From: Calliopsis andreniformis | Taxonomy: Eukaryota > Arthropoda > Insecta > Hymenoptera > Andrenidae | Direction of reading: 5' to 3' | Length of the DNA stretch: 64,000 bases | NCBI RefSeq assembly: GCF_051401765.1 | Contig: NW_027480438.1 | Coordinates: forward strand, 5,208,001-5,272,000 | In this document: positions 54,833 through 64,000 of the stretch, piece after piece | How positions within the stretch are numbered: the first letter of the stretch is position 1 | How the letters are laid out: every line of letters starts with the position of its first letter | The notes under the pieces: model-generated | Databases searched by the model: none | Seen by the model: the letters and a program-made list of their open reading frames with translations, nothing else | Told to the model about the DNA's origin: nothing | Made by a program: the position numbers and the translations under genes

Positions 54833-55888
54833 CTCTATCTTCAATCATCAATCCTAAATCCTCAATTCTCAATCCTTAATCCTCAATCCTCAATCCTCAA
54901 TCTTCAATCCTCAATACTCAATCTTCAATACTCAATCCTCAATCCTCAATCCTCTATCCTCAATCCTCAATCGTCAATCCTCAATTCCCAATCCTCAATC
55001 TTCAATCCTCAACCCTCAATCTTCAATCCTCAATCATCAATCCTCAAGTTTCAATCCTCAATACTCAGTCTTCAATCCTCAATCCTCAATCCTCAATCCT
55101 CAATCCTCAATCTTCAATCATCAATATTCAATCTTCAATCCTCAATCCTCAGTCCTCTATCCTCAATCCTCAATCCTGAATGTTCAATACTCAATACCCA
55201 ATCCTCCATATTCAATCCTCAATCCTCAACCGTCAACCCTCAATTCCCAATCCTCAATCTTCAATCCTCAATCCTCAATCCTGAATCCTCAATCCTCAAT
55301 ACCAAATCCTCAATCCTCAATCCTCGATCCTCAATCTTCAATCTTCAATCCTCAATCCTCAATTCCCAATCCTCAATCCTGAATCCTCAGACCTCAAGCA
55401 TCAATACCCAACCCTCTGTCCTCGTCCTCAATCCTCAATCTTCTATCCTCAATACTCAATCTTCAATCCTCAATCCTCAATTCTCAATCCTCAATACTCA
55501 ATCCTCAATCGTCAATCCTCAATTCCCAATCCTCAATCTTCAATCCTCAATCCACAATATTCAATCCTCAATCCTCAACCCTCAGACCCCAATCCTCAAT
55601 CTTCAATCCTCAATACTCAATTTTCAATCCTCAATCCTCAATCCTCTATCCTCAATCCTCAATCCTGAATGTTCAATCCTCAATACACAATCCTCAATCT
55701 TCAATCCTCAATACTCAATCCTCAATCCTCAATCCTGAATTTTCAATCCTCAATCCTCAATCTTCAATCCTCAATCCTCAATCCTCAATGCTCAATCATC
55801 AATCCTCAATTTTCAATCCTCAGTCCCCAAACCTCAATCTTCAATCCTCAATCCTCAATCCTGAATCCTCAATCTTCAGCACTCAGTC

Positions 55889-56028
55889 TTCAACAATCAG
55901 TTGTCAATCCTCAATCCTCAATACAACATCACCAATGCACAGTTTTCAATACTCAATACTCAATCTGCAATCTTCAAATCTCTATCCACAAGCATCAATT
56001 CTCATCACTCAACCCTCAACACTCAGTC
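55889..56028 (+). repeat. Cassette A2, chimeric
   Basis: The 5' part matches 25,403 (CACCAATGCACAG, CACAAGCATC). The end is CTCAACACTCAGTC followed by CTCAACCTCC, as after 26,173. Confidence 0.85.
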
Positions 56029-56238
56029 CTCAACCTCCAATCCTCAATAATCAATCTTCAATCCTCAAACCTCAATCCTCTATCCTCAATCCTCAATCCT
56101 GAATGTTCAATCCTCAATACAGAATCCTCAATCTTCGATCCTCAATACTCAATCCTCAATCCTCAACCCTCAATCCTCAGTCCTCAAACCTCAATCCTGA
56201 ATCCTCAATCCTGAATCCTCAACCTTCAGCCCTCAGTC

Positions 56239-56378
56239 CTCAACAATCAATTGTCAGTCCTCAATCCTCAATAGAATATACCCAATTCGCAGGTTTCAAT
56301 AATCAATCCCCAATGTTCAATCTTCAAATCTCAATACACAAACATCAATTCTCATCACTCAACGCTCAACACTCAGTC
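56239..56378 (+). repeat. Cassette A3
   Basis: As 26,977. Confidence 0.9.
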
Positions 56379-56691
56379 CCCAATCCTCAATCTTCAATCC
56401 TCAATCCTCAATCCTCAATCCTAAATCCTCAACCCTCAATCCTCATTACTCAAACCTCAATCCTCAATCCTCAGTCCTCACCCTCATTTCTCAATCCTCA
56501 ATCCTCAATCCTCAACCCTCAATCCTCATTACTCAAACCTCAATCCTCAATCCTCAGTCCTCACCCCCATTTCTCAATCCTCAATCCTCAATCCTCAATC
56601 ATGAATCCCCAATCCTCAATCCTCAATCCCCAATCATCAATCCTCAGTCCTCAAACATCAATCCTGAATCCTAAATCTTCAGACCTCAGTC

Positions 56692-56831
56692 CTCAACAAT
56701 CAGTTGTCAATCCTCAATCGTCAATAAAATATCACCAATTCACAGCTTTCAATACTCAATACTCAATCTGCAATCTTCAAATCTCTATCCACAAACATCA
56801 ATTCTCATCACTCAACCCTCAACACTCAGTC
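56692..56831 (+). repeat. Cassette A2
   Basis: As 27,430; preceded by CAGACCTCAG. Confidence 0.9.
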
Positions 56832-57062
56832 CCCAATCCTCAATATCCAATCCTCAATCCTCAATCCTCAATCCTCAATCCTCAACCTTCAATCCTCAAT
56901 GCTCAATCTTCAATCCTCAATCCTCAATCCTCAGTCCTCAATCCTCAATCCCCAATCCTCATTCTTCAATCCTCAATACCCAATCCTCAATCTTCAATCC
57001 TCAATCCTCAATCCTCACTTCTCAATCCTCAATCCTCAGTCCTGAGTCCTCAGCCCTCAGTC

Positions 57063-57202
57063 CTCAACAATCAGTTGCCAATCCTCAGTCCTCAATAGAA
57101 TATCCTCAATTCAGAGCTTTCAATACTCAATACTCAATGTGCATTCTTCAAATCTCTATCCACAAACATCAATTCTCATAACTCAACCCTCAACACTCAG
57201 TC
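57063..57202 (+). repeat. Cassette A2
   Basis: As 27,801. Confidence 0.9.
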
Positions 57203-57384
57203 CTCATTGTTCAGTCCTCAATCCTCAATTCTCAATATTCAATCCTCAATTCTGAACCTTCAATCCTAATTCCTCAATCCTCAATTCTGAGTCCTCAATC
57301 CTCAATCTTCAATCCTCAGTCCCCAAACCTCAATCTTCAATCCTCAATCCTCAATCCTGAATCCTCAATCTTCAGCACTCAGTC

Positions 57385-57524
57385 TTCAACAATCAGTTGT
57401 CAATCCTCAATCCTCAACACAACATCACCAATGCACAGTTTTCAATACTCAATACTCAATCTGCAATCTTCAAATCTCTATCCACATGCATCAATTCTCA
57501 TCACTCAACCCTCAACCCTCCGTC
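57385..57524 (+). repeat. Cassette A2
   Basis: As 28,123. Confidence 0.9.
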
Positions 57525-58237
57525 CCCAATCCTCAATCTTCAATCCTCAATCCTCAATCCTCAATCCTCAATCCTCAATTTTCAATCCTCAATACTCAAT
57601 CTTCAATCCTCAATCCTCAATCCTCAATCCTCAATCCTCAATCATCAATCCTCAACCCTCAATCCTCAGCCCTGAAACCTCAATCCCGAATCCTCAATCC
57701 TGAATCCGCAAACCTCAGTCCTCAGTCCTCAATCCTCAGACCTCAAGCATCAATACTCAACCCTCAGTCCTCGTCCGCAATCCACAACCCTCAATCCTCA
57801 ATCCTCAATCTTCAATCATCAATATTCAATCTTCAATCCTCAATCCTCAATCCTCAATGCTCTATCCGCAATACTCAATCCTCAATCGTCAATCCTCAAT
57901 CCTGAATCTGCAATCCTCAATCCTCAATCCTCAATTCTCAATGCTCATTCCTCAATGCTCAAACCTCAAACATCAATACTCAACCCTCTGTCCTCGTCCG
58001 CAATCCACAACCCTCAATCCTCAATCCTGAATCTTCAATCATCAATATTCAATCTTCAATCCTCAGTACTCAATCCTCTATCCTCAATCCTCAATCCTGA
58101 ATGTTCAATCCTCAATACCCAATCCTCAATCTTCAATCCTCAGTACTCAATCCTCAATCCTCAATCCTCGAATCCTCAGTTCTCAAACCTCAATCCTGAA
58201 TCCTCAATCCTGAAACCTCAATCTTCAGCCCTCAGTC

Positions 58238-58377
58238 CCTGACGATCAATTGTCAGTCCTCAATCCTCAATAGAATATACCCAATTCGCAGTTTTCAATA
58301 CTCAATCCCCAATCTTCAATTTTCAAATCTCAATCCACAAACGTCAATTCTCATCACTCAACGCTCAACACTCAGTC
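58238..58377 (+). repeat. Cassette A3
   Basis: As 41,179, starting CCTGACG. Confidence 0.85.
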
Positions 58378-58524
58378 CCCAATCCTCAATCTTCAATGCT
58401 CAATCCTCAATCCTCAATCCTCAAACCTCAATCTTGAATCCTCAATACTCAATCTTCAATCCTCAATCCTCAATCCTCAATCCTCAATCCTCAATCCTCA
58501 ATCGTCAATCTTCAGCCCTCAGTC

Positions 58525-58664
58525 CTCAACAATCAGTTGTCAATCCTCAATCCTCAATACAACATCATCAATTCACAGTTTTCAATACTCGATACTCAAT
58601 CTGCAATCTTCAAATCTCTATCCACGAACATCAATTCTCATAACTCAACCCTCAACACTCAGTC
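58525..58664 (+). repeat. Cassette A2, chimeric
   Basis: Copy of the chimera at 41,466 without its private change (CAGTTTTCAATAC here). Confidence 0.85.
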
Positions 58665-58846
58665 CTCATTGTTCAGTCCTCAATCCTCAATTCTCAATAT
58701 TCAATCCTCAATTCTGAACCTTCAATCCTAATTCCTCAATCCTCAATTCTCAATCCTCAATCCTCAATCTTCAATCCTCAGTCCCCAAACCTCAATCTTC
58801 AATCCTCAACCCTCAATCCTGAATCCTCAATCTTCAGCACTCAGTC

Positions 58847-58986
58847 TTCAACAATCAGTTGTCAATCCTCAATCCTCAACACAACATCACCAATGCACAG
58901 TTTTCAATACTCAATACTCAATCTGCAATCTTCAAATCTCTATCCACATGCATCAATTCTCATCACTCAACCCTCAACCCTCCGTC
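58847..58986 (+). repeat. Cassette A2
   Basis: As 41,788 but with CATGCATCAATTC. Confidence 0.9.
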
Positions 58987-59517
58987 CCCAATCCTCAATC
59001 TTCAATCCTCAATCCTCAATCCTCAATCCTCAATCCTCAATTTTCAATCCTCAATACTCAATCTTCAATCCTCAATCCTCAATCCTCAATCCTCAATCCT
59101 CAATCATCAATCCTCAACCCTCAATCCTCAGCCCTGAAACCTCAATCCCGAATCCTCAATCCTGAATCCGCAAACCTCAGTCCTCAGTCCTCAATCCTCA
59201 GACCTCAAGCATCAATACTCAACCCTCAGTCCTCGTCCGCAATCCACAACCCTCAATCCTCAATCCTCAATCTTCAATCATCAATATTCAATCTTCAATC
59301 CTCAATCCTCAATCCTCAATGCTCTATCCGCAATACTCAATCCTCAATCGTCAATCCTCAATCCTGAATCCTCAACCTTCAATCCTCAATACTCAATCTT
59401 CAATCCTCAATCCTCAATCCTCAATCTTCAATCCTCAATACTCAATCTTCAATCCTCAATCCTCAATCCTCAATCCTCAATCCTCAATCCTCAATCGTCA
59501 ATCTTCAGCCCTCAGTC

Positions 59518-59657
59518 CTCAGCAATCAGTTGTCAATCCTCAATCCTCAATACAACATCATCAATTCACAGTTTTCAATACTCGATACTGAATCTGCAAT
59601 CTTCAAATCTCTATCCACGAACATCAATTTTCATCACTCAACCCTCAACACTCCGTC
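59518..59657 (+). repeat. Cassette A2
   Basis: As 42,459 but starts CTCAGCA and has CGATACTGAATC. Confidence 0.9.
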
Positions 59658-59867
59658 CCCAACACTCAATCTTCAATCCTCAATCCTCAATCCTCAATCA
59701 TCAATCCTCAATATTCAATCCTCAATACTCAATCTTCAATCCTCAATCATCAATCCTCAATCCTCAATCCTCAATCCTCAATCCTCAATCCTCAACTCTC
59801 AATCTTCAGTCCTGAAACCTCAATCCCGAATCCTCAATCCTGAATCCGCAAACTTCAGTCCTCAGTC

Positions 59868-60007
59868 CTCAACAATCAATCGTCAATCCTCAATCCTCAA
59901 TAGAATATCCTCAATTCACAGTTTTCAATACTCAATCCCCATTCTTCAATATTCAAATCTCAATCCACAAACATAAATTCTCATCACTCAGCCCTCAACA
60001 CTCAGTC
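59868..60007 (+). repeat. Cassette A1
   Basis: As 42,809. Confidence 0.9.
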
Positions 60008-61040
60008 CTCAATCTTCAATCCTCAATACTCAATCTTCAATCCTCAATCCTCAATCCTCAATCCTCAATCCTCAATCCTCAATCCTCAATCTTCAATCCT
60101 CAATACTCAGTCTTCAACCCTCAATCTTCAATCCTCAATCCTCAATCCTCAATCCTCATTCTTCAATCCTCAACACGCAATCCTCAATCTGCAATCCTCA
60201 ATCCTCAATCCTCAATTCTCAATCCTCATTCCTCAATCCTCAGAACTCAAACATCAATACTCAACGCTCTGTCCTCGTCCGCAATCCTCAATCCTCAATC
60301 CTCAATCCTCAATCCTGAATCCTCAATCCTCAATCCTCAATCCTCAATCTTCAATCCTCAATACTCATTCTTCAACCCTCAATCTTCAATCCTCAATCCT
60401 CTATACTCATTCTTCAATCCTCAGCACCCAATCCTCAATCTTCAATCCTCAATCCTCAATCCTCAATTCTCAATCCTCAATCCTCAATCCTCAGACCTCA
60501 AACATCAATACTCAACCCTCAGTCCTAGTCCGCAATCCACAACCCTCAATCCTCAATCCTCAATCTTCAATCATCAATATTCAATCTTCAATCCTCAATC
60601 CTCAATCCTCTATCCTCAATCCTCAATCCTGAATGTTCAATCCTCAATACCCAATCCTCAATCTTCAATCCTCAATGCTCAATACTCAATTCTCAATCCT
60701 CAATCCTCAATCCTCAGTCCTCAATCCTCAATTCTCAATCCTCAATCCTGAATCCTCAGACCTCAAACATCAATACTCAACCCTCAGCCCTCGTCCGCAA
60801 TCCACAACCCTCAATCCTCAATCCTCAATCTTCAGTCATCAATATTCAATCTTCAATCCTCAATCCTCAATCCTCTATCCTCAATCCTCAATCCTGAATG
60901 TTCAATCCTCAATACCCAATACTCAACCTTCAATCCTCAATCCTCAATCCTCAATCCTCAAACCTCAATCCTCAATCCTCAGTCCTGAAACCTCAATACC
61001 GAATCCTCAATCCTGAATCCTCAATCTTCAGCCCTCAGTC

Positions 61041-61180
61041 CTCAACAATCAATTGTCAATCCTCAATCCTCAATAGAATATCCTCAATTCACAGTTTTCA
61101 ATACTCAATCCCCATTCTTCAATCCTCAAATCTCAATCCACAAACATCAATTCTCATCACTCAACCCTCAACACTCAGTC
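61041..61180 (+). repeat. Cassette A1
   Basis: As 43,975; preceded by one extra heptamer. Confidence 0.9.
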
Positions 61181-62066
61181 CTCAATCTTCAATCCTCAAT
61201 CCTAAATCCTCAATTTTCAATCCTCAATACTCAATCTTTAATTCTCAATCCTCAATTCTCAATCCTCAATCCTCAATCCTCAATCCTCATTCCTCAATCT
61301 ACAACCCTCAATACTCAATCTTCAACTCTCAATCTTCAATCCCCAATCCTCTATCCTCATTCTTCAATCCTCAACACCGAATCCTCAATCTTCAATCCTC
61401 AATCCTCAATCCTCAATTCCCAATCCTCAATCCTCAATCCTCAGACCTCAAACGTCAATACTCAATCCTCAGTCCTCGTCCGCAATCCTGAATGTTCAAT
61501 ACTCAATACCCGATCCTCAATATTCAATCCTCAATCCTCAACCGTCAACCCTCAATTCCCAATCCTCAATCTTCAATCCTCAATCCTCAATCCTGAATCC
61601 TCAAGCCTCAATACCAAATCCTCAATCTTCAATCCTCAACACTCAATCCTCAACACGCAATCCTCAATCCTCAATTCTCAAACCTCAATCCTCAGTCCTC
61701 AGTCCTCAAACCTCAATCCTCAAACCTCAACCCTCATCCTCAATCCTCAATCCTCGAACCTCAATCTTCAATCCTCAATCCTCAATCCTCAATTCCCAAT
61801 CCTCAAACCTCAATCCTCAGACCTCAAGCATCAATACCCAACCCTCTGTCCTCGTCCTCAATCCTCAATCTTCTATCCTCAATCCTCAATCCTCAATCAT
61901 CAATCCTCAATATTCAATCCTCAATACTCAATCTTCAATCCTCAATCATCAATCCTCAATCCTCAATCCTCAATCCTCAATCCTCAATCCTCAACCCTCA
62001 ATCTTCAGTCCTGAAACCTCAATCCCGAATCCTCAATCCTGAATCCGCAAACTTCAGTCCTCAGTC

Positions 62067-62206
62067 CTCAACAATCAATCGTCAATCCTCAATCCTCAAT
62101 AGAATATCCTCAATTCACAGTTTTCAATACTCAATCCCCATTCTACAATATTCAAATCTCAATCCACAAACATAAATCCTCAACACTCAGCCCTCAACAC
62201 TCAGTC
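62067..62206 (+). repeat. Cassette A1
   Basis: As 59,868 with CATTCTACAATATTC and AAATCCTCAACACTC. Confidence 0.9.
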
Positions 62207-63232
62207 CTCAATCTTCAATCCTTAATACTCAATCTTCAATCCTCAATCCTCAATCCTCAATCCTCAATCCTCAATCCTCAATCCTGAATCTTCAATCCTC
62301 AATACTCAGTCTTCAACCCTCAATCTTCAATCCTCAATCCTCAATCCTCAATCCTCATTCTTCAATCCTCAACACCCAATCCTCAATCCGCAATCCTCAA
62401 TCCTCAATCCTCAATTATCAATCCTCATTCCTCAATCCTCAGACCTCAAACATCAATACTCAACCCTCTGTCCTCGTCCGCAATCGTCAATCCTCAATCC
62501 TCAATCCTCAATCCTCAATCCTCAATCCTCAATCCTCAATCCTCAATCTTCAATCCTCAATACTCAATCTTCAACCCTCAATCTTCAATCCTCAATCCTC
62601 TATCCTCATTCTTCAATCCTCAACACCCAATCCTCAATCTTCAATCCTCAATCCTCAATCCTCAATTCTCAATCCTCAATCCGCAATCCTCAGACCTCAA
62701 ACATCAATACTCAACCCTCAGTCCTCGTCCGCAATCCACAACCCTCAATCCTCAATCCTCAATCTTCAATCATCAATATTCAATCTTCAATCCTCAATCC
62801 TCAATCCTCTATCCTCAATCCTCAATCCTGAATGTTCAATCCTCAATACCCAATCCTCAATCTTCAATCCTCAATACTCAATACTCAATCCTCAATCCTC
62901 AATCCTCAATCCTCAGTCCTCAATCCTCAATTCTCAATCCTCAATCCTCAATCCTCAGACCTCAAACATCAATACTCAACCCTCAGCCCTCGTCCGCAAT
63001 CCACAACCCTCAATCCTCAATCCTCAATCTTCAGTCATCAATATTCAATCTTCAATCCTCAATCCTCAATCCTCTATCCTCAATCCTCAATCCTGAATGT
63101 TCAATCCTCAATACCCAATACTCAACCTTCAATCCTCAATCCTCAATCCTCAATCCTCAAACCTCAATCCTCAGTCCTGAAACCTCAATACCGAATCCTC
63201 AATCCTGAATCCTCAATCTTCAGCCCTCAGTC

Positions 63233-63372
63233 CTCAACAATCAATTGTCAATCCTCAATCCTCAATAGAATATCCTCAATTCACAGTTTTCAATACTCAA
63301 TCCCCATTCTTCAATCCTCAAATCTCAATCCACAAACATCAATTCTCATCACTCAACCCTCAACACTCAGTC
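63233..63372 (+). repeat. Cassette A1, last in window
   Basis: As 61,041. Confidence 0.9.
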
Positions 63373-64000
63373 CTCAATCTTCAATCCTCAATCCTAAATC
63401 CTCAATTTTCAATCCTCAATACTCAATCTTTAATTCTCAATCCTCAATTCTCAATCCTCAATCCTCAATCCTCAATCCTCATTCCTCAATCTACAACCCT
63501 CAATACTCAATCATCAACTCTCAATCTTCAATCCTCAATCCTCTATCCTCATTCTTCAATCCTCAACACCGAATCCTCAGTCTTCAATCCTCAATCCTCA
63601 ATCCTCAATTCCCAATCCTCAATCCTCAATCCTCAGACCTCAAACGTCAATACTCAATCCTCAGTCCTCGTCCGCAATCCTGAATGTTCAATACTCAATA
63701 CCCGATCCTCAATATTCAATCCTCAATCCTCAACCGTCAACCCTCAATTCCCAATCCTCAATCTTCAATCCTCAATCCTCAATCCTGAATCCTCAAGCCT
63801 CAATACCAAATCCTCAATCTTCAATCCTCAACACTCAATCCTCAACACGCAATCCTCAATCCTCAATTCTCAAACCTCAATCCTCAGTCCTCAGTCCTCA
63901 AACCTCAATCCTCAAACCTCAACCCTCATCCTCAATCCTCAATCCTCGAACCTCAATCTTCAATCCTCAATCCTCAATCCTCAATTCCCAATCCTCAAAC

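Larger units (their letters stand above)
51120..55815 (+). repeat. Region II block, third copy (about 19,766 to 24,470)
   Basis: Offsets drift from 31,354 to 31,347 and then to 31,345, by one heptamer loss and then single-base losses. Unlike the copy at 44,460, this one keeps the segment with the cassette equivalent to 20,231 (here 51,585). Confidence 0.8.
56060..57905 (+). repeat. Unit P fragment (about 26,798 to 28,643)
   Basis: This block matches unit P copy 1 at a constant offset of 29,262 (cassettes 56,239, 56,692, 57,063 and 57,385). Substitutions include CTCACCCTC for CACACCCTC near 56,477 and CAGACC for CAGCCC near 56,681. Confidence 0.85.
57908..61884 (+). repeat. Block copied from about 40,849 onwards
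   Basis: Cassettes at 58,238, 58,525, 58,847, 59,518 and 59,868 lie exactly 17,059 bases after those at 41,179, 41,466, 41,788, 42,459 and 42,809. One extra heptamer near 60,970 makes the next offset 17,066. From about 61,550 the sequence follows unit P (about 38,060) and not the block at 44,460. Confidence 0.85.
15669..63680 (+). repeat. Module B family (62 bases, fixed one-base slip), about 55 to 60 copies
   Basis: Each copy runs CTCAGAC, CTCAAAC, ATCAATA, CTCAACC, CTCAGTC, then the 6-base unit CTCGTC, then CGCAATC, CACAACC, CTCAATC. The 6-base unit is shared by all copies, so they descend from one slip. Copies lie near kb 15.67, 16.36, 18.53, 19.23, 19.85, 20.79, 21.05, 21.73, 26.70, 28.47, 29.52, 29.77, 30.04 and 30.72, at +7.25 kb in unit P copy 2, and through region IV. 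A variant with CTCGTCCTCAATCC lies near 22.08, 24.04, 31.04 and their relatives. Module B often precedes a block with CTGAATGTTCAATCC by about 130 bases. Confidence 0.75.
1..64000. repeat. Heptanucleotide satellite array, consensus TCAATCC
   Basis: The entire window is head-to-tail heptamers of consensus TCAATCC and point variants of it. Common variants change the last bases (AATACTC, AATCTTC, AATTCTC, AATCGTC, AATCATC), the middle (AACCCTC, AAACCTC, CAGTCC) or the first bases (CCGCAA, CCTGAA). A recurring triad is AATACTC, AATCTTC, AATCCTC. Register slips (6- or 8-base units) are uncommon. All modules share one orientation; I saw no inverted block. There is no rRNA, tRNA, coding gene, transposon end or unique spacer. 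Long + strand open frames arise because 7 is not divisible by 3, so all three frames read S-I-L-N-P-Q-S, while the - strand has TGA every 21 bases. A eukaryotic satellite is the likeliest identity by inference from length and higher-order structure; a large bacterial heptamer repeat is a less likely alternative. Confidence 0.97.
39883..64000. repeat. Region IV: mosaic of recombined higher-order blocks
   Basis: Cassette offsets show that this region was assembled from pieces related to regions II and III. Offsets change abruptly at junctions near 40,490, 40,740, 41,560, 44,460, 44,930, 48,880, 51,120, 55,815, 56,030, 57,908 and 61,885. Between junctions the copies are nearly identical apart from scattered substitutions and gains or losses of whole heptamers. 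The right end of the window is still inside the array. Confidence 0.8.
61885..64000 (+). repeat. Tandem duplicate (period 2,192 to 2,199) of about 59,686 to 61,808, cut by window end
   Basis: Cassettes 62,067 and 63,233 match 59,868 and 61,041 at offsets of 2,199 and 2,192; the difference is one heptamer. The junction lies after CTTCTATCC near 61,880. The second copy is not complete at the window edge. Confidence 0.85.

Noticed and set aside
9383..63372. Cassette A as a small RNA or tRNA-like gene
   Set aside because: It lacks paired arms beyond a 4- to 5-base stem, and it has no recognisable promoter boxes or terminator.
1..64000. CRISPR array
   Set aside because: The unit is 7 bases, there are no unique spacers of constant length between conserved repeats, and no cas-like genes are present.
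1..64000. Cyanobacterial-type short tandem repeat locus
   Set aside because: Bacterial heptamer loci are normally short and flanked by genes; 64 kb with nested higher-order units fits a eukaryotic satellite better. It is not excluded, as no lineage marker is visible.

Overview
The whole 64,000-base window is one uninterrupted satellite (long minisatellite) array. I see no unique sequence and no gene I can support. The basic unit is a heptamer, consensus TCAATCC on the + strand (TTGAGGA when the complement is read from another phase). A perfect unit has A2 C3 T2 and no G, so the + strand is nearly free of G apart from point variants, and the - strand carries a GG pair about every 7 bases. Positions 1 and 64,000 both fall inside repeat, so neither edge of the array is reached.

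The many long + strand open frames are an arithmetic effect. Seven is not a multiple of 3, so every frame of a perfect array reads the same heptapeptide S-I-L-N-P-Q-S in a different phase, without stops. Every - strand frame meets TGA once per 21 bases. I therefore call no CDS.

Organism: a gene-free array of more than 60 kb with nested higher-order repeats is most like a eukaryotic satellite (pericentromeric, subtelomeric or other heterochromatin). The sequence holds nothing that fixes the lineage. Bacterial heptanucleotide repeats, such as those of cyanobacteria, exist but are normally far shorter.

Layout: (I) 1 to about 14,170 is an older-looking subfamily marked by module C (11 copies, the last at 15,020) and module D (5 copies), with local tandem duplications of about 641, 1,556 and 551 bases. 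(II) About 14,170 to 25,377 is where a 20-heptamer diverged cassette, here called A, becomes frequent, with a 62-base module B. (III) 25,378 to about 39,882 is two head-to-tail copies of a 7,248-base higher-order unit, identical wherever I compared them. (IV) About 39,883 to 64,000 is a mosaic of blocks copied from II and III with clear junctions, ending in a tandem duplication of about 2.2 kb that runs off the window.

I counted 67 copies of cassette A, all in one orientation. Sixty-five span exactly 140 bases (20 x 7). They fall into three subtypes: A1 (33 copies), A2 (28) and A3 (6). At least two events appear to have joined different cassette copies inside the cassette. This is the closest thing here to a new system: a heptamer satellite with an embedded, register-locked, actively recombining cassette. 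No function is shown by the sequence.
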